A stretch of DNA of 64,000 nucleotides. Origin: Bos javanicus. Taxonomy: Eukaryota > Chordata > Mammalia > Artiodactyla > Bovidae. This document shows positions 11,268 through 22,533 of this stretch, piece by piece. The stretch is taken from positions 45,010,483 through 45,074,482 of the forward strand of contig NC_083890.1 in NCBI RefSeq assembly GCF_032452875.1, in the 5' to 3' direction. Both the position numbers and the translations under genes were made by a program. The notes under the pieces were generated by a model that had not been told where the DNA came from, ran no database searches, and saw only the letters and a list, made by a program, of their open reading frames with translations. Each line of letters starts with the position of its first letter. The stretch's first letter is position 1.

Positions 11268-11461
11268 TGGAGAGTGGTGGGACATGTGCTGTGTATTTTC
11301 CAAGCCTGGCTTAACCAAAGAAATAAATCCCTAACTACAGAATATCTAGGACCTGGGGTGGGGTAAGCATATGCATAAAAGATACATTTTTTCCTCTTGT
11401 GTGTGTTGAGAAGAAGCAGGATGGTAGCTGGTTGATTACGCACATGCATTTCCATACTGGC

Positions 11462-11480
11462 TTTTTTTTTTTTTTTTTTT
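11462..11480. repeat. Poly(T) run
   Basis: About 19 T bases in a row. No SINE or LINE body is recognised next to it. Confidence 0.9.
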
Positions 11481-12364
11481 GGTGGACTTTCAGCTGATTT
11501 TATTCTTTCTTGCCAAGGGTAACTTTTAGACTTTGTATATAAGATAGCATTTTTGGTTTATTAATTTTTTTCTGCCTAAGGACTTGGGGGTTGATAATCA
11601 ATCCTCATATCTACCCTCACTCTTTCTCCTCAGAAACCAAGGAGGTCAAAGAGCACCTGAGGCCACTGGTATTTGGAGAAAACTGTGATGCCTGTAAAGA
11701 TGAAATGCAATGGTCAAGAGGGTTTGGTTCATAGCTGCCCGGGCATGTACTCTGACATGCAGGGAACGTGGGTGTTGGAGAAAGGAGGTATAACAAGAAG
11801 GCACTTATTCCTCAATGCCAGGCATTGAGCAAAAGGTATGAGGACACGGAGATGTACAAGATACCAGGTTGCCTTCAAGAACTGCCCGAGACAGAGAAAG
11901 GAAAAGAGACGATGGTCAAACAGGGTGATGAGACTCTCAGAGGGATAAGCACAGGGTGCTGGAGAATGTCGAGGACTGGCTTCTCAAGGGAGGCGGTGTC
12001 TGACGTTAAGTCAACAGCGATGTGGAAAAGAGAGTCAGGCAGAGGGAAGGGCATACCCGAAAGGCTAGAGGAGCTGAGGGCATGGCTGAACTGGAAGACA
12101 GGGAGGAATTAGATCAAGAATTCACATCAGTGGGTTCAGACTTCTGAACGGAGGGGGTTTTCTCTGTGAAAGTTTTCACAGACAGGTGAAATAACGTGGC
12201 TTGTGGAAGAAAGATGACTAGAAAGATGATTCTGGCTGAAAAGTGTGTAAATTAAAGAGGAACAAGACAGGGAAGCCAGTTTGTGGCATTTGCAGTAACT
12301 CTGGAGAGTTGATGTTGGCTTACAGATGATGATACCAATCAGTCTGCAAACAGAATCAGAGAGG
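11481..12364. other. ADTRP intron, diverged sequence
   Basis: The stretch at 11790-12090 has the wording of an old mammalian interspersed repeat (tgccaggcattgagc, atgtacaagatacc) that I cannot name with confidence. The rest is unremarkable. Confidence 0.45.
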
Positions 12365-12480
12365 GTGGGTGATGGAAGGCTCAGCGGGTTAAATGACATG
12401 GCCAAGGTCACATGGCGAGGGAAAATCAAAGCTGAGACTTAAATCAAGGACTTTCAAATCCAGTTCTCTTTTCAGTGTAT
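12365..12480 (-). repeat. MIR SINE remnant
   Basis: ggttaaatgacatggccaag, tcacatggcgagg and the following text resemble the MIR core read in reverse. Short and diverged. Confidence 0.5.
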
Positions 12481-12515
12481 TCAGATGGCCAAGTATTTTG
12501 TTCACTCCCTGTTTG

Positions 12516-12665
12516 GGGCTTCCCTGGCAGTTCAGATGGTAAAGAATTTGCCTGCAATGTGGGATACCCAGGTTCGACCCCTGAGTCTGGAAGATCCCCT
12601 GGAGAATGGCAACCCACTCCAGTATTCTTGCCTGGAGAATCCCACGGACAGAGAAGCCTGGACTA
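12516..12665 (+). repeat. Bov-tA SINE, 3' shortened
   Basis: tRNA-derived head (gcttccctggcagttcagatgg, B-box-like ggttcgacccc) followed by BovA body ending at gacagagaagcctgg. It lacks the usual GACACGACTGA end. Confidence 0.9.
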
Positions 12666-12910
12666 ACACGGTGTAAAATATACACTACTAAATGCTGGAG
12701 GGGTGAGAATGCAAACAATCTTACCATCATCTCTAGAGTCTAAAAGCTTGCATGAAGTCCTTCTCAGGTCTGTGCTCAAACTGTACGTTACAGCGAAATA
12801 ATAGAGCAAATGAAGGGAAGGGACGGAGCCTTATCACCAGCAGGAATGTAGGCAAGTGGACCCTGACAGGGAGTTGAAGTGTTTTGGGATTTGGGTTTTC
12901 TTATTATTAA

Positions 12911-13130
12911 TGAGGGGCTTCCCAGGTGGCTCACTGGTAAGCAAGCTGCCTGCCAATGCAAGAGATGGGAGTTCGACCCCTGGGTCGGGAAGATCCTCTG
13001 GAGAAGGAAATAGCAACCTGCTCCAGTATTCTTGCCGGGGAAATCCCACGGACAGAGGAGCCTGGTGGGTTACAGTCCATGAGGTCATGAAAGAGAGGAC
13101 ACACTTTAGTGATGAAACAACAACAACTCG
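12911..13130 (+). repeat. Bov-tA SINE
   Basis: Full-length with tRNA-like A box (ggtggctcactgg) and B box (gagttcgacccc), BovA body and an (ACAA)n-like tail at 13117-13127. Confidence 0.92.
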
Positions 13131-14834
13131 TTAAGGAAGTACAAAATCAGCACTCTGGCCCGTAGGCCTCATTTTTGCCGGAGTGCACCAAAGGCACCTG
13201 TATACCGGCTTTATACGCTGCCCTCCTTCTTGACAGCTCCCCACTCTGGCTGTTCCCTCACCAGAGGAGCTCAGACTCATTGCTGCCAGCTGCCTCCACC
13301 CTTACGTAACACCCTGGGGGCTACATGGGCCTTCTCGGCCACAGATGACCATCAACAAGTCCCACAGACTGTGGATATCCATGGAGATATTTTAGGGTCA
13401 TTTGTCAGGCGTGTCCATTTGGATGCTCAAATAGGGAAACCACATAGCAGGAATGAGGTAAAGAATATGGTCCCGAGCCAGAGAGAGCGTGGGAAACCAA
13501 CATGAGTCAAAAAAATGGAAACAGCCCTGACCCGGGGAAGCATTTCTCTGCTGAAACCATGTTACAATGACTTAAAAATAGTCCCCAAGACCATGGGGAC
13601 GGCCTCCTATGTGGCACTTGCTTTTTTGTTATTTTTCAGATTGCAAAATTGGAGGGTTGACCCCGAAGAGGGAAAATAAAGCTTCGCAATGTAGTAATAA
13701 CTGTAAATCTTTCATTTCCTTTGGAAAGCATTAGTCATCTATAAATATGGTAGCTCACTCACTCCACCCTTCTCTCTCACCCCGGAACACATCACCTAGC
13801 TCTCTGTGAGGCTGTGCTGAAGAGCAGGAAAACAGAAATGTTCCTACTGCTGGCTTTTATTCACTCTTTTATTGAACAAATATTTCCCCTAACACAGGAC
13901 TGGTCCTGCTGGGGAAAGCAAAGCTATATAAGGCCAAGCCCCAGCTGGGAGGGGGTTTGTTCTTAATAAGTGGAGATGAGCCATGCATGCAAATTATAAG
14001 AACACAAGATGGGAAGTGATAAACTGTCATAACAAGTATGAGGAGCCAACAGGAACACAAGGAGGAAGCGGTTACGTCTGGCTGGGCCGTGTGGGAAGGA
14101 CTTCATCAAAGGTGTCGTTGGATCTGGGCCCTCAAGGACTGGCTGGGTTGGAGCAGCAAAAAAAAAAAAAAAAAAAATAGAAACTGAACAACACAGCACA
14201 ATCGCAAAGCCAAGAGGACACAGATCCCATTAAAGCAATGGTTTCACTTTAGCCGGACCTACAACTGAAAGAAACTAACAGGAAATGACCCTGAAACTGC
14301 CCGCTCACAGTCTTGCAGATGGCAGGCTGGAGGGTATAGACTACATGAGATGTGCCCGTTGCTGCTGTTTGTTTGCCGTGGCATTAGGAGTGAGAATTAT
14401 AACTTGGCCAGAGAGTCAGGCTTTAAAAAAACTATCCTGACAACTGTACCTATAATGGATTGAAGCGGCAAGACGTGGAAAGCAAGAATCAAGCAATATC
14501 CAAATAAAAAGCCATCCAGAATGCTCTGAAGTCATCTAGTTCAGTCACAATGGTTTATTCTACATCCATGGATATTTCACAATTGCAGCGTCTGGACGCT
14601 TGGAACATCCTTCTGCAAGGGGTCTAGTCCTCCAAGACTGCCATCTCCGAGGGATCTTAACAACTCAGTGAGTGTTCACACATGGCCCTGTGTACACTGT
14701 CCTGAGCATTCCTCTCCCTCACAGACTGTAAAGTCACAGTACCCAACCTCTGGGATTCAACACCCCACTGGGACCTGCCTTAAGGTCAGCTTACCGCCCC
14801 CACCACTGTCCCAGCCCACACTGCCCCCGCCCAT
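13131..14834. other. ADTRP intron, no gene seen
   Basis: Includes a run of about 20 A at 14158-14177 without a recognised body. 13850-14150 resembles old L2/MIR-era repeat text but is too diverged to name. Confidence 0.5.
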
Positions 14835-14950
14835 CAGTCTCCACTGTTGGCAGAAGTAGGATGCTGCTGCTGCTACTGCAGCAGCCCCAGGCCAGTCTCC
14901 ACTGCTGGCAGAAGTAGGATGCTGCTGCTGCTACTGCAGCAGCCCCAGCT
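14835..14950. repeat. 58-bp tandem duplication containing GCT repeats
   Basis: Two copies (14835-14892 and 14893-14950) starting cagtctccactg, differing at one internal base (gttgg versus gctgg) and at the last position. Each carries gctgctgctgctactgcagcagc, which can self-pair. Confidence 0.95.
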
Positions 14951-15949
14951 GGCCTGCAGTGCGCCGACACCTTGCTCTTGATGGACCAGAAGTCTGCTGA
15001 TGCAGTAGGTGTCTCTGCCAGGGTGTCAGGTATTCCACGCCAGGTGCAAGTGTCACACAGCTGTGCAGCTATACCCCAGCCTGGGGAGAGAGATCTGTAA
15101 AGTCACTGCTCAACTGCAGTTCTTACGGGGAAAGAAATGATTCCTATCTTCTGTTCTGTGCTCACTTGGGTGAGGGCCCAGAGCAGAGCTGTCTGGTCAC
15201 TCCTAGTGTAATAACCCTCTAAGTTTCTGCACCCGTTTACACAGTTACACACATAGACATCTTCCTAGAGAAGACATTAGAAACTGCCAGAAGGGCGAAC
15301 TGAGCTGAGTTCCAGGACCAGCCTCCATGTTATACACGCGCCAACAACCCTCTCCTACCCCTTCTACTGCACTGTGTAAATTCCCTCCCAGAGCCACTGT
15401 GACCCTTTCCTGAGATGTGACCTTAGTCCAGGACCATCTAGATGGCACCATTGTTTTACAGCCTACAAAGTTGGGGTCGGAATCCTAGCCTCATTTTCCA
15501 CAGAAGAACTCCTTAGCCCTCATGTAAATTAATATAGGAAAATAAATATAAAGATGCCACACAGCTTCCCCTGTTATCAACATCTGGGGTCCAGGTCAGC
15601 CTGCATGCAAATTGAAGAGGAATGGAAATGGAGGGCTAGGCATGGAAATGAGTGTCTACACTTTTCATGCTTCCTGTGCAAATCTCAGTTCCTGTTCACC
15701 CAAAATGCCTGTTACAAAAGTGAGAGATAAGAAGAGGTTGAAAATGGATATAGCTGTACAATTAGGAATGAGGGACATACCTGAGACATATTGTTGGTGG
15801 AACAGAATGGGGTTTTATGGATTGATTGGTGTGTAGTAGGCTAATGAAAAGGAAAAATCAAGGAGAATACTCAGGATTTTCAGCTGGTGAACTGGGAAGA
15901 TGGTGATTCCATTAAAAGATATGGAGACGTTAGAAAACAAATAGTTTTG
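14951..15949. other. ADTRP intron, no recognised feature
   Basis: Single-copy-looking DNA. Open frames up to 74 codons show no domain. Confidence 0.55.
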
Positions 15950-16203
15950 GGGTACCACTCCAGTACTCTTGCCTGGAAAATCCCTTGGATGGAGGAGCCT
16001 GGAAGGCTGCAGTCCATGGGGTCACTGAGGGTCGGACACAACTGAGCGACTTCACTTTCACTTTTCACTTTCATGCATTGGAGAAGGAAATGGCAACCCA
16101 CTCCAGTGTTCTTGCCTGGAGAATCCCAGGGACGGGGGAGCCTGGTGGGCTGCCATCTATGGGGTTGCACAGAGTCAGACACGACTGAAGTGACTTAGCA
16201 GCA
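15950..16203 (+). repeat. Bov-A2 SINE, slightly 5' truncated
   Basis: Begins at taccactccagtactcttgc, includes both BovA units with the tcactttcacttttcacttt linker, and ends gacttagcagc. Confidence 0.93.
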
Positions 16204-16320
16204 TAATGTTAAAAAGCCAATTTAAAAGCCCATATCTGGGTCCCATTCCAGAAGATTCTGGTTTAATTGGTTCAGGATATGTCCTGGGCATCAGAATTTT
16301 TAGAATGCCCAAGGCAACTC
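16204..16320. repeat. MER5-type hAT MITE remnant
   Basis: Text such as gggtcccattccagaagattctgg and gggcatcagaatttttag resembles MER5A. It is cut by the two flanking SINEs. Confidence 0.45.
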
Positions 16321-16323
16321 TGG

Positions 16324-16532
16324 ACTCAGCCTGATGGCTCAGACGGTAAAGAATCTGCCTGCAATGCAGAAGACCTAGGTTCAATCACTGTGTCGGGAAA
16401 AGCCCCTGGAGAAAGGAATGGCTACCCACTCTAGTATTCTTGCCTGGAGAATTCCATGGACAGAGGAGACTGGTGGACTACATTTAGTCCATGGGGTCAC
16501 AAAGAGTCGGACATGGCCGAGTGACTAATGCC
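16324..16532 (+). repeat. Bov-tA SINE
   Basis: tRNA-like head (gatggctcagacggtaaag, ggttcaatcac) and BovA body ending gtcggacatggccgagtgac. Confidence 0.92.
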
Positions 16533-17152
16533 CTAAAGACAACTCTAAATCTTCAATCAAAGATGAGCCACTTGTCTAGAGGAACTTGCAATTGGAAATG
16601 CAGATCTGGCAGTCTCCAAGGAGGTGGGACTGTGGAGATGCAGAAAGTGGAGCCCCGTGGTGGGATGAGGTTTCTCAAGAGAAGACAGAGGGAAGAGGAG
16701 GAAGTGGGCAGCAAAGGCTAAGGAAACGCCCTCCTCTAAGGGGCAGAAGGGGCCGCAAAGTACCAAGAATGACCAGATGGTAGAAAACCAGGAACATGAA
16801 AGAACCCCATGGCCCTGAGGGAAGAGGAATCTTTGAGGCAGAAGGGAGCCTTCCAGCGAGGGTGGGCAACAGTTTTAAATGCTATGAAGAGGCTGCCACC
16901 CCCAACAACTCACATTAATGCTGGTATTTTAAACACCCACCCAGGTAAACTGTTTGTTTATCTAACACTCTAGCTTCACGGTTTCTTTTCACTCCTTTAA
17001 AAAAAAATTTTATTTATTTATTTATGTTTTTTGCTTCCCACCTAAGATTTATTTGAAAGTAAATCATGCAGGAAATTTATTTTTAGGACACTAGTAGAAC
17101 TTCACAACTTTATATTAAAAAAAATTTAACTCTTGTAGTTATTAAAGCTAGG
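16533..17152. other. ADTRP intron; AT-rich end
   Basis: Purine-rich at 16600-16870, then AT-rich (ttttatttatttattt near 17005). No gene. Confidence 0.5.
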
Positions 17153-17361
17153 AAAGTGAAAGTGTAGCTCAGTCATGTCTGACTCTTTGTGACTCCATGG
17201 ACTGTAACCCGCCAGGCTCCTCTGTCCATGGAATTCTCTAGGCAAGAATACTGGAGTGGGTTGCCATTTTCTTCTCCAGGGGATATTCCTGACGCAGGGA
17301 TCAAACCCGGGTCTCCTGCATAGCAGACGGATTCTTTACTGACTGAACCACCCGGGAAGCA
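17153..17361 (-). repeat. Bov-tA SINE
   Basis: Reverse copy. The BovA body starts at the left (gtgaaagtgtagctcagtca) and the tRNA-like head ends at the right (gaaccacccgggaagc). Confidence 0.92.
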
Positions 17362-18769
17362 ATCATCCTTCGTATTTCGTCAGGAACAGAAACCCTGGAC
17401 AGATAGGTGAACTGAGGCAGGAGTTTCGAAGTCAGTACCAGCTCCACCCCCATGCTAAGGAGTCACCAGGGAACAAGTTCTCAGGGGCATCTTCAGTGCA
17501 GGAAGTCCTCTGCTAACTTGTCGAATTTATTCACAAAATATAAATGCAGACTGTGCTTGCTTTCTGGCATCAGATGTAACTGTGACCCTCTCACAGGGTT
17601 ACTTATGAAGTCTATGAAAACATGGAACCAGAGGATCCTACCATTCTGTTTATTCTGCTGGTCTCAAAAGATATGTCGTGAGAATTAAAACGTTGAGAAT
17701 TATGTGCCTGCAGCCGACCAAACCCCTAGTTATCTACTAACCTCTAACCCAATAGACTTTCACTATTGATAAGACACAGAAAATACAAATTTCATGATCA
17801 TCATTTGATGCTACAAGATTTAGGATGAGGAGATTATAAAAGATTAATGTTTGGCTACCACTTTATGCCCTCCTAGCCTGACTCACATAGATTCACGTGG
17901 CAGACAGCTCCACATACAGTATTCTTTGCCGAACTGAGGGTCAGAAGCATTGGCCTCTTCAAAGTATTAATAAAGTGAGTGGCCAATTAACTACTATTTG
18001 GAAGGCTACTGTTTACACTTCTGCGGTGTTCTTGCTGCGTCAGCAGCCAAGGCCTGCCTGTAGAAGCCACAGCGAACAGCAGTTAAAAGGAAACACTGGT
18101 GCTCGTGGTGCCCCCTCAACAGCCATTTATTTAAAAATAAGGAACTTGGGAAACAGATAACACATATCAGATAAAATCCCCATCCTCATAGAGCTCCCAG
18201 AAGCCCTGAAGGAAGACAGACAAATATGAGGGCAGGGTAAATTCATGGCCGGGGAAGCACACGGCATGGCAACCTAATCGGATGTGGGTTGTGGGAAGAA
18301 TGGGCAGGAAATATTTTCTGGAGAAATGAACTTTTAAGTTAAAATTCAAACGTGAGGAAGATTCAGCTAGGGACAGAGTAAGAAGTGTGTCCTTGGAAGG
18401 GTGAAGATCAGAGTTGTTCCAGAGACCATAGCAGGATGCAGAAGCTGCAGAGCTTGGTCCATTCAAGAAACAAAAATGGGTCCGCAATGGTCGGGCTGCG
18501 GATCTGAGGACGGGTGGGTGGACGGGTGGACAGGGCAGGGCCAGGTAGGCTGGGGGAGGAGTGTGGGCTTTTTCCTAAATCAATGTGGATCCCCTGGGAG
18601 GAGGGGGAGCACCGGGAATAGGTATTTTTCTTTTAGAGACATTATTGAGTTGCTGCGGGGTGGAAAGTAGATGGAACGGAGGATCCTGGATTGAAATCAT
18701 GAAATGAGTGCCCTGCAGAAATACCTAAATAGGATTCCGTGGGATCAGATTGGCAGCTAGGAAGGACCT
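17362..18769. other. ADTRP intron, no gene seen
   Basis: 18160-18480 has the look of an ancient interspersed repeat too diverged to name. The remainder is unique. Confidence 0.5.
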
Positions 18770-18968
18770 GGGACTTCCCTCATAGCTCAGCAAAGAATCT
18801 GCCTGCAATGCAGGAGACCTGAGTTCGATTCCTGGGTCGGCCCTGGAGAAGGAAATGGCAATCCATTGGAGTATTCTTTTGCCTTGAAAATCCCACGGAC
18901 AGAGGAGCCTGACAGGCTGCAGCCCATGGCGTCACAAGAGTTGGACACGACTGAGCAACTAAACCATC
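18770..18968 (+). repeat. Bov-tA SINE with C-rich tail
   Basis: Head gacttccctcatagctcagc and B box gagttcgattcc, ending gactgagcaactaaacc. It is followed by a run of C at about 18972-18984. Confidence 0.9.
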
Positions 18969-19819
18969 ACCACCCCCCCCCCCCACCAGGGAGGCCCTAA
19001 CACTGACGGGGGGAGGACCAGGAGGGTTCAGCTGCATGCAGGCTGAGTGCTTTTCCCCTCCCCCACGCCTCCCAACTTCCGCCCTCTCCTTCCGCCTCTC
19101 CCTCCCTCTCTCTCTTCCCTTTTTACATATATTCTGGCAAGCCATAAAGAGGTAATAGCACCTGAGCATGACTATCTCTGCACTCAAGCCTCTCTGCGGA
19201 CCGCCCTGCATTAAATTGACTGCCATCTCCCCTGACACTCTATTTGTATTTGCATTACTTTCCCCGCCGTCAGTTATCACACTTATAACTTTCTCTGCAC
19301 CTTCTCTGGGAAAGCACAGACTTCGTTAACTTACCTCAGGAAATTTCCTTTACAAACCTTACTCTGGAGGAAATAAAAAGTAAATAAACAGAAACTTTCC
19401 AGGCCTCTAGGAAAACGTCCTTATTTGTAGACTATCTTATGTAAATGTGCATGGAAACTAGGAAGCCCTAACTTCAACTCTAGGAAATAAAGCAAGCAAA
19501 TTAATGCAACCCGTTTGGAGTCTGTTTGGAGCTCCTCACCGACCCCAAACGCCTGGCCCTAGGTACTTGAGGGTATTTGCTTTCTGTCCCTAAAATGTTC
19601 CTTTCTGTCCCTTCCTCTGTCCTGTCATGCAGCCAGGCAGGAAAGAAGTGTCATGGGTGTCCTTCTAGAATGCACCCACGGGACACACGTGTCACAGAAT
19701 TCCAGCATTAGTCATAGTGCTAATAACTGTTATTGTTATTGTCCTGTTCTGAGGACATGAGAGCAGCATCTAGACAAGTCCAGGGCAGCAGAGCAACACC
19801 AGCAGGGCCAGAACGACAC
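18969..19819. other. ADTRP intron, no gene seen
   Basis: Starts with the C tract and a CT-rich block (19050-19120). The rest is unique-looking. Confidence 0.5.
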
Positions 19820-21030
19820 ACACACAGCATGCAATTTACCATTTCGAGGACACCGTTTAGTGGCACTAAAGACATTCTCACTGCTGTGCACCCATCACCA
19901 CTATCCTTTTCCAGAATGCTTTTCTTCCCAAACTGAAGTTTTGTACTCCTTACACAGAAACTCCCCATTCCCTCCTCCCTCAGCCCCATTCTGCTTGGTC
20001 TATCCGTTTGATGACCCTAAGTACTTCATGTAAGTAGAATCATACAGTATTTTTCCCTTTGTGACTGGCTTATCTTACCTAGTATCCTCAAGTTCCATTC
20101 ATGTTAGCACATGTCAGGATTTCCTCCCTTTTGAGGGTTGCATAGGGCTTCCCCGGTGGCTCAGCAGTAAAGAATCTGCCTGCAATGCAGGAGACTTAAG
20201 AGATGTGGGTTTGATCCCTAGGTTGGGAAGATCCCCTGGAGGAGGGCATGGCGACCCACTCCAGTATTCTTGCCTGGACAACCCCATGGACAGAGGAGCC
20301 TGGCGGGCTACAGTCCATAGGGTTGCAAAGAGTCGGACACGACTGAAATGACTTAGCACACATACATGCAAGGGTTGCATAATATTTCATTGTGTGTGTA
20401 TACCTGAACCACACTTTATCTGTTCATCCTTAAATGGACACTTGGGTTGCTGTCATACTTTAATTATTGTGAGTAATGCTGGTATGAACATAGGAGTACA
20501 AATATCTCTGAGTCCTTGCTTTCAATTCTTTTGAGTCTGTGCCCAGAAGTTGGAATTGCTGGATCATATGATAATTCTAGGTTTAATTTTTTTCAGGAAC
20601 TGCCATACGGATAGCAGTTACACCATTTTACATTCCTGTCAACAACAGTGCCCAGGGGTTCCAATTTCTGCACATTCTCTACAACACTTGATGTTTTTTC
20701 TTTCTTTTTTTATAGAAGGCAGTCTAATGAGTATGAAGGTAGTATCTGACTGCAGTTTTAATTCATATTTCCCTAATGATTAGTGACACTGAGCACCTTT
20801 TCCTGTATTTGCTGGCCATGTGTATATCTTCTTTATAGAAAGATCTATTCAAGTCCTTTTTCCATTTTTCATTGGATTTTTTATCTCCTGTTGAGTTCTA
20901 AGAGTTCTTTATATATTTGCATATTCTGGATAACAATCTTATATCAGATGCATGATGTGTAAATATTTTCCCCATTCTGTAAGTTGCCTTTTTTATCCTG
21001 TTGGTTGTGTCCTTTGATACGTAGGGATGA
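19820..21030 (-). repeat. L1M-type LINE-1, 3' UTR and ORF2 end
   Basis: Recognisable antisense L1 text: agtagaatcatacagtattt, ggacacttgggttgctgtca, ggaattgctggatcatatg, ttccctaatgattagtgac and tgctggccatgtgtatatct. This is the usual order for an old L1MB/L1MC element in reverse. It is interrupted by a Bov-tA at 20145-20370. There is no coding capacity. Confidence 0.9.
20145..20370 (+). repeat. Bov-tA SINE inserted in L1
   Basis: Complete tRNA head plus BovA body, flanked by the 11-bp duplication agggttgcata at 20134-20144 and 20371-20381. The L1 text resumes directly after it. Confidence 0.95.
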
Positions 21031-21329
21031 ACTTCTGTTCACCTCCCTCACCTCACCCTAGTCCTGGCCCTGATATTAGCGCTTCTCTCTTCCAACAAAG
21101 CATTTGACGAAGTATTTGAAACAACCAAGAACGCTTGGGTTCTAAAAGTTGAATTAAGTGCATAATTTTCATTCCTCCATCGAACTCCTATGACACCCTG
21201 GGATATCCAAATCTGAACATCGTTTCTGAAGCATAAGCTAGGCTGTGCTAAGTTTTACAAGGGATGAATAGCCATAAAGAAATTGCTGAGGCATGCCCAC
21301 TGTGCCATCCCTCGGAGAAGAGAAGCTTT
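21031..21329. other. ADTRP intron, unique sequence
   Basis: No feature recognised. Confidence 0.5.
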
Positions 21330-21585
21330 TAAACTCTTATAGAATGATTATGATATGCCGGACGCTGTTGTGTGTAATTTGCATATGTTAAATTAACGCC
21401 CTTAATCTTTACAATAGCCTTATAAGGTGTATGCCCTGTGCATCCCCACTTTACACAGAGAGCTTAGGGGGAGAGGAAGCTTAATAAATTAGTGAAGGCA
21501 GCGTGGCTAGTAGGAAGCAGAGCTAGGATCTGAATCACAGAAGCCTGGGGCCACGTTCTGTACTCTTAACCAAGTATAAAGTGTA
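21330..21585 (-). repeat. MIR SINE
   Basis: In reverse, text such as ttacaatagccttataaggt, ccccactttacacagagagc, gcgtggctagtaggaagcag and gtactcttaacca follows the MIR core and tRNA-like region in order. Confidence 0.8.
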
Positions 21586-22375
21586 GCTGCTACATCATCT
21601 TCCTCATATTTAAGGAGTTATTTCAGACTCTGGCATCTTCTGGTGCAATTTGTTTCCAGCAAACTGCATTTTTAGGCTTCACTTAGACATCACGGCTCCT
21701 CTCCCAGCATTTCTTTTCCTTCTCTTGGCTGACAGAAATGACTTATATTCTATCCTCACAAGAGCAAAATCTGAGCCTCCTGGAGATCCATCCATTCCTA
21801 CTTAATACTCTACCCACGGCTATTTCCCCGAGCTGAAATCGAGGCCAACAATTAAACCCCAGGCCTATTGTATTAGAGTAATAGTGCTCAGTCTCTGCCC
21901 CTCCTACCCCAACGGGCTTGGGGGAGCTAATGGAAAGCCACATTTAACTCTTAGGTACAGAAAAGCAAACCCCACTTGTCTGGCTGAGAGTGAGCATATT
22001 GGGCACCATCTCAGCAAGTTCAATGTCTCAGCAGGTCATATCTCTCAGGGGAAGAAATAATCCATGTTCTTATACATTTTGTTTAGCTAATGATGTGTAC
22101 AATGTTTTCCCATATTCTTTTATAATCGTTGAATTTTAATGGATTGGGTAAAATAGCCCAGCCCAGCGCATAAAACAGAAGGTCTCAATGAAACAGTCTA
22201 GTTATCCAGGAAATACTCACTTCTGTAGCTTCAGCAAACACCACAGCTGTTAAAAAAAAATGTTCCCTGGGGCTTCTTTCCCTCTGCCTGGATTCCAGGA
22301 TCTCATTGGTCTTGAAGGGACTACGGCTTTCTCTCCGCTGCTGTCCTAACCATTGTGATTTGTCATTTTTTGCAG
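21586..22375. other. ADTRP intron end before the 22376 exon
   Basis: No repeat recognised. The last 60 bases carry the branch-site and pyrimidine tract described with the exon. Confidence 0.55.
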
Positions 22376-22527
22376 GGTCCTATGGATCTACTCTGAGACG
22401 GGTACATGGGTATATCCTGTGTTTGCCAAACTCAGCCCAGGGGGTCTAGCAGCCTTCTTCTCTCTCAGCTACATCTTTACCATCGGCATCTACCTATTTG
22501 GAGAGAAGCTCAACCACTGGAAGTGGG
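22376..22527 (+). CDS. ADTRP: ADTRP coding exon, residues about 169-220
   Basis: The exon completes the split Arg codon (AG|G) of the previous exon, adds 50 codons and ends with one base of a Gly codon. The peptide begins VLWIYSETGTWVYPVFAKLS and ends GEKLNHWKW. WVYPVFAKLS and GEKLNHWKW are hallmarks of ADTRP. It supplies the last two hydrophobic spans: the one begun upstream, and LAAFFSLSYIFTIGIYLFG. The acceptor is a T-rich tract ending in tgcag at 22371-22375, with a good branch-site candidate (ctaac, A at 22349) 27 bases upstream. The donor is gtcagt at 22528, an uncommon variant with C at +3. There is no length difference from the human protein as I recall it, and no stop or frameshift, so the gene looks intact here. 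Confidence 0.94.
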
Positions 22528-22533
22528 GTCAGT

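Noticed and set aside
18780..19280. 166-codon minus frame
   Set aside because: Half is antisense Bov-tA and the C tract; the rest is a CT-rich block read as Arg/Glu. No domain.
20145..20230. tRNA genes at SINE heads (here and at every Bov-tA or CHR copy)
   Set aside because: A- and B-box-like sequences are present, but no cloverleaf can be closed; they are tRNA-derived SINE promoters.
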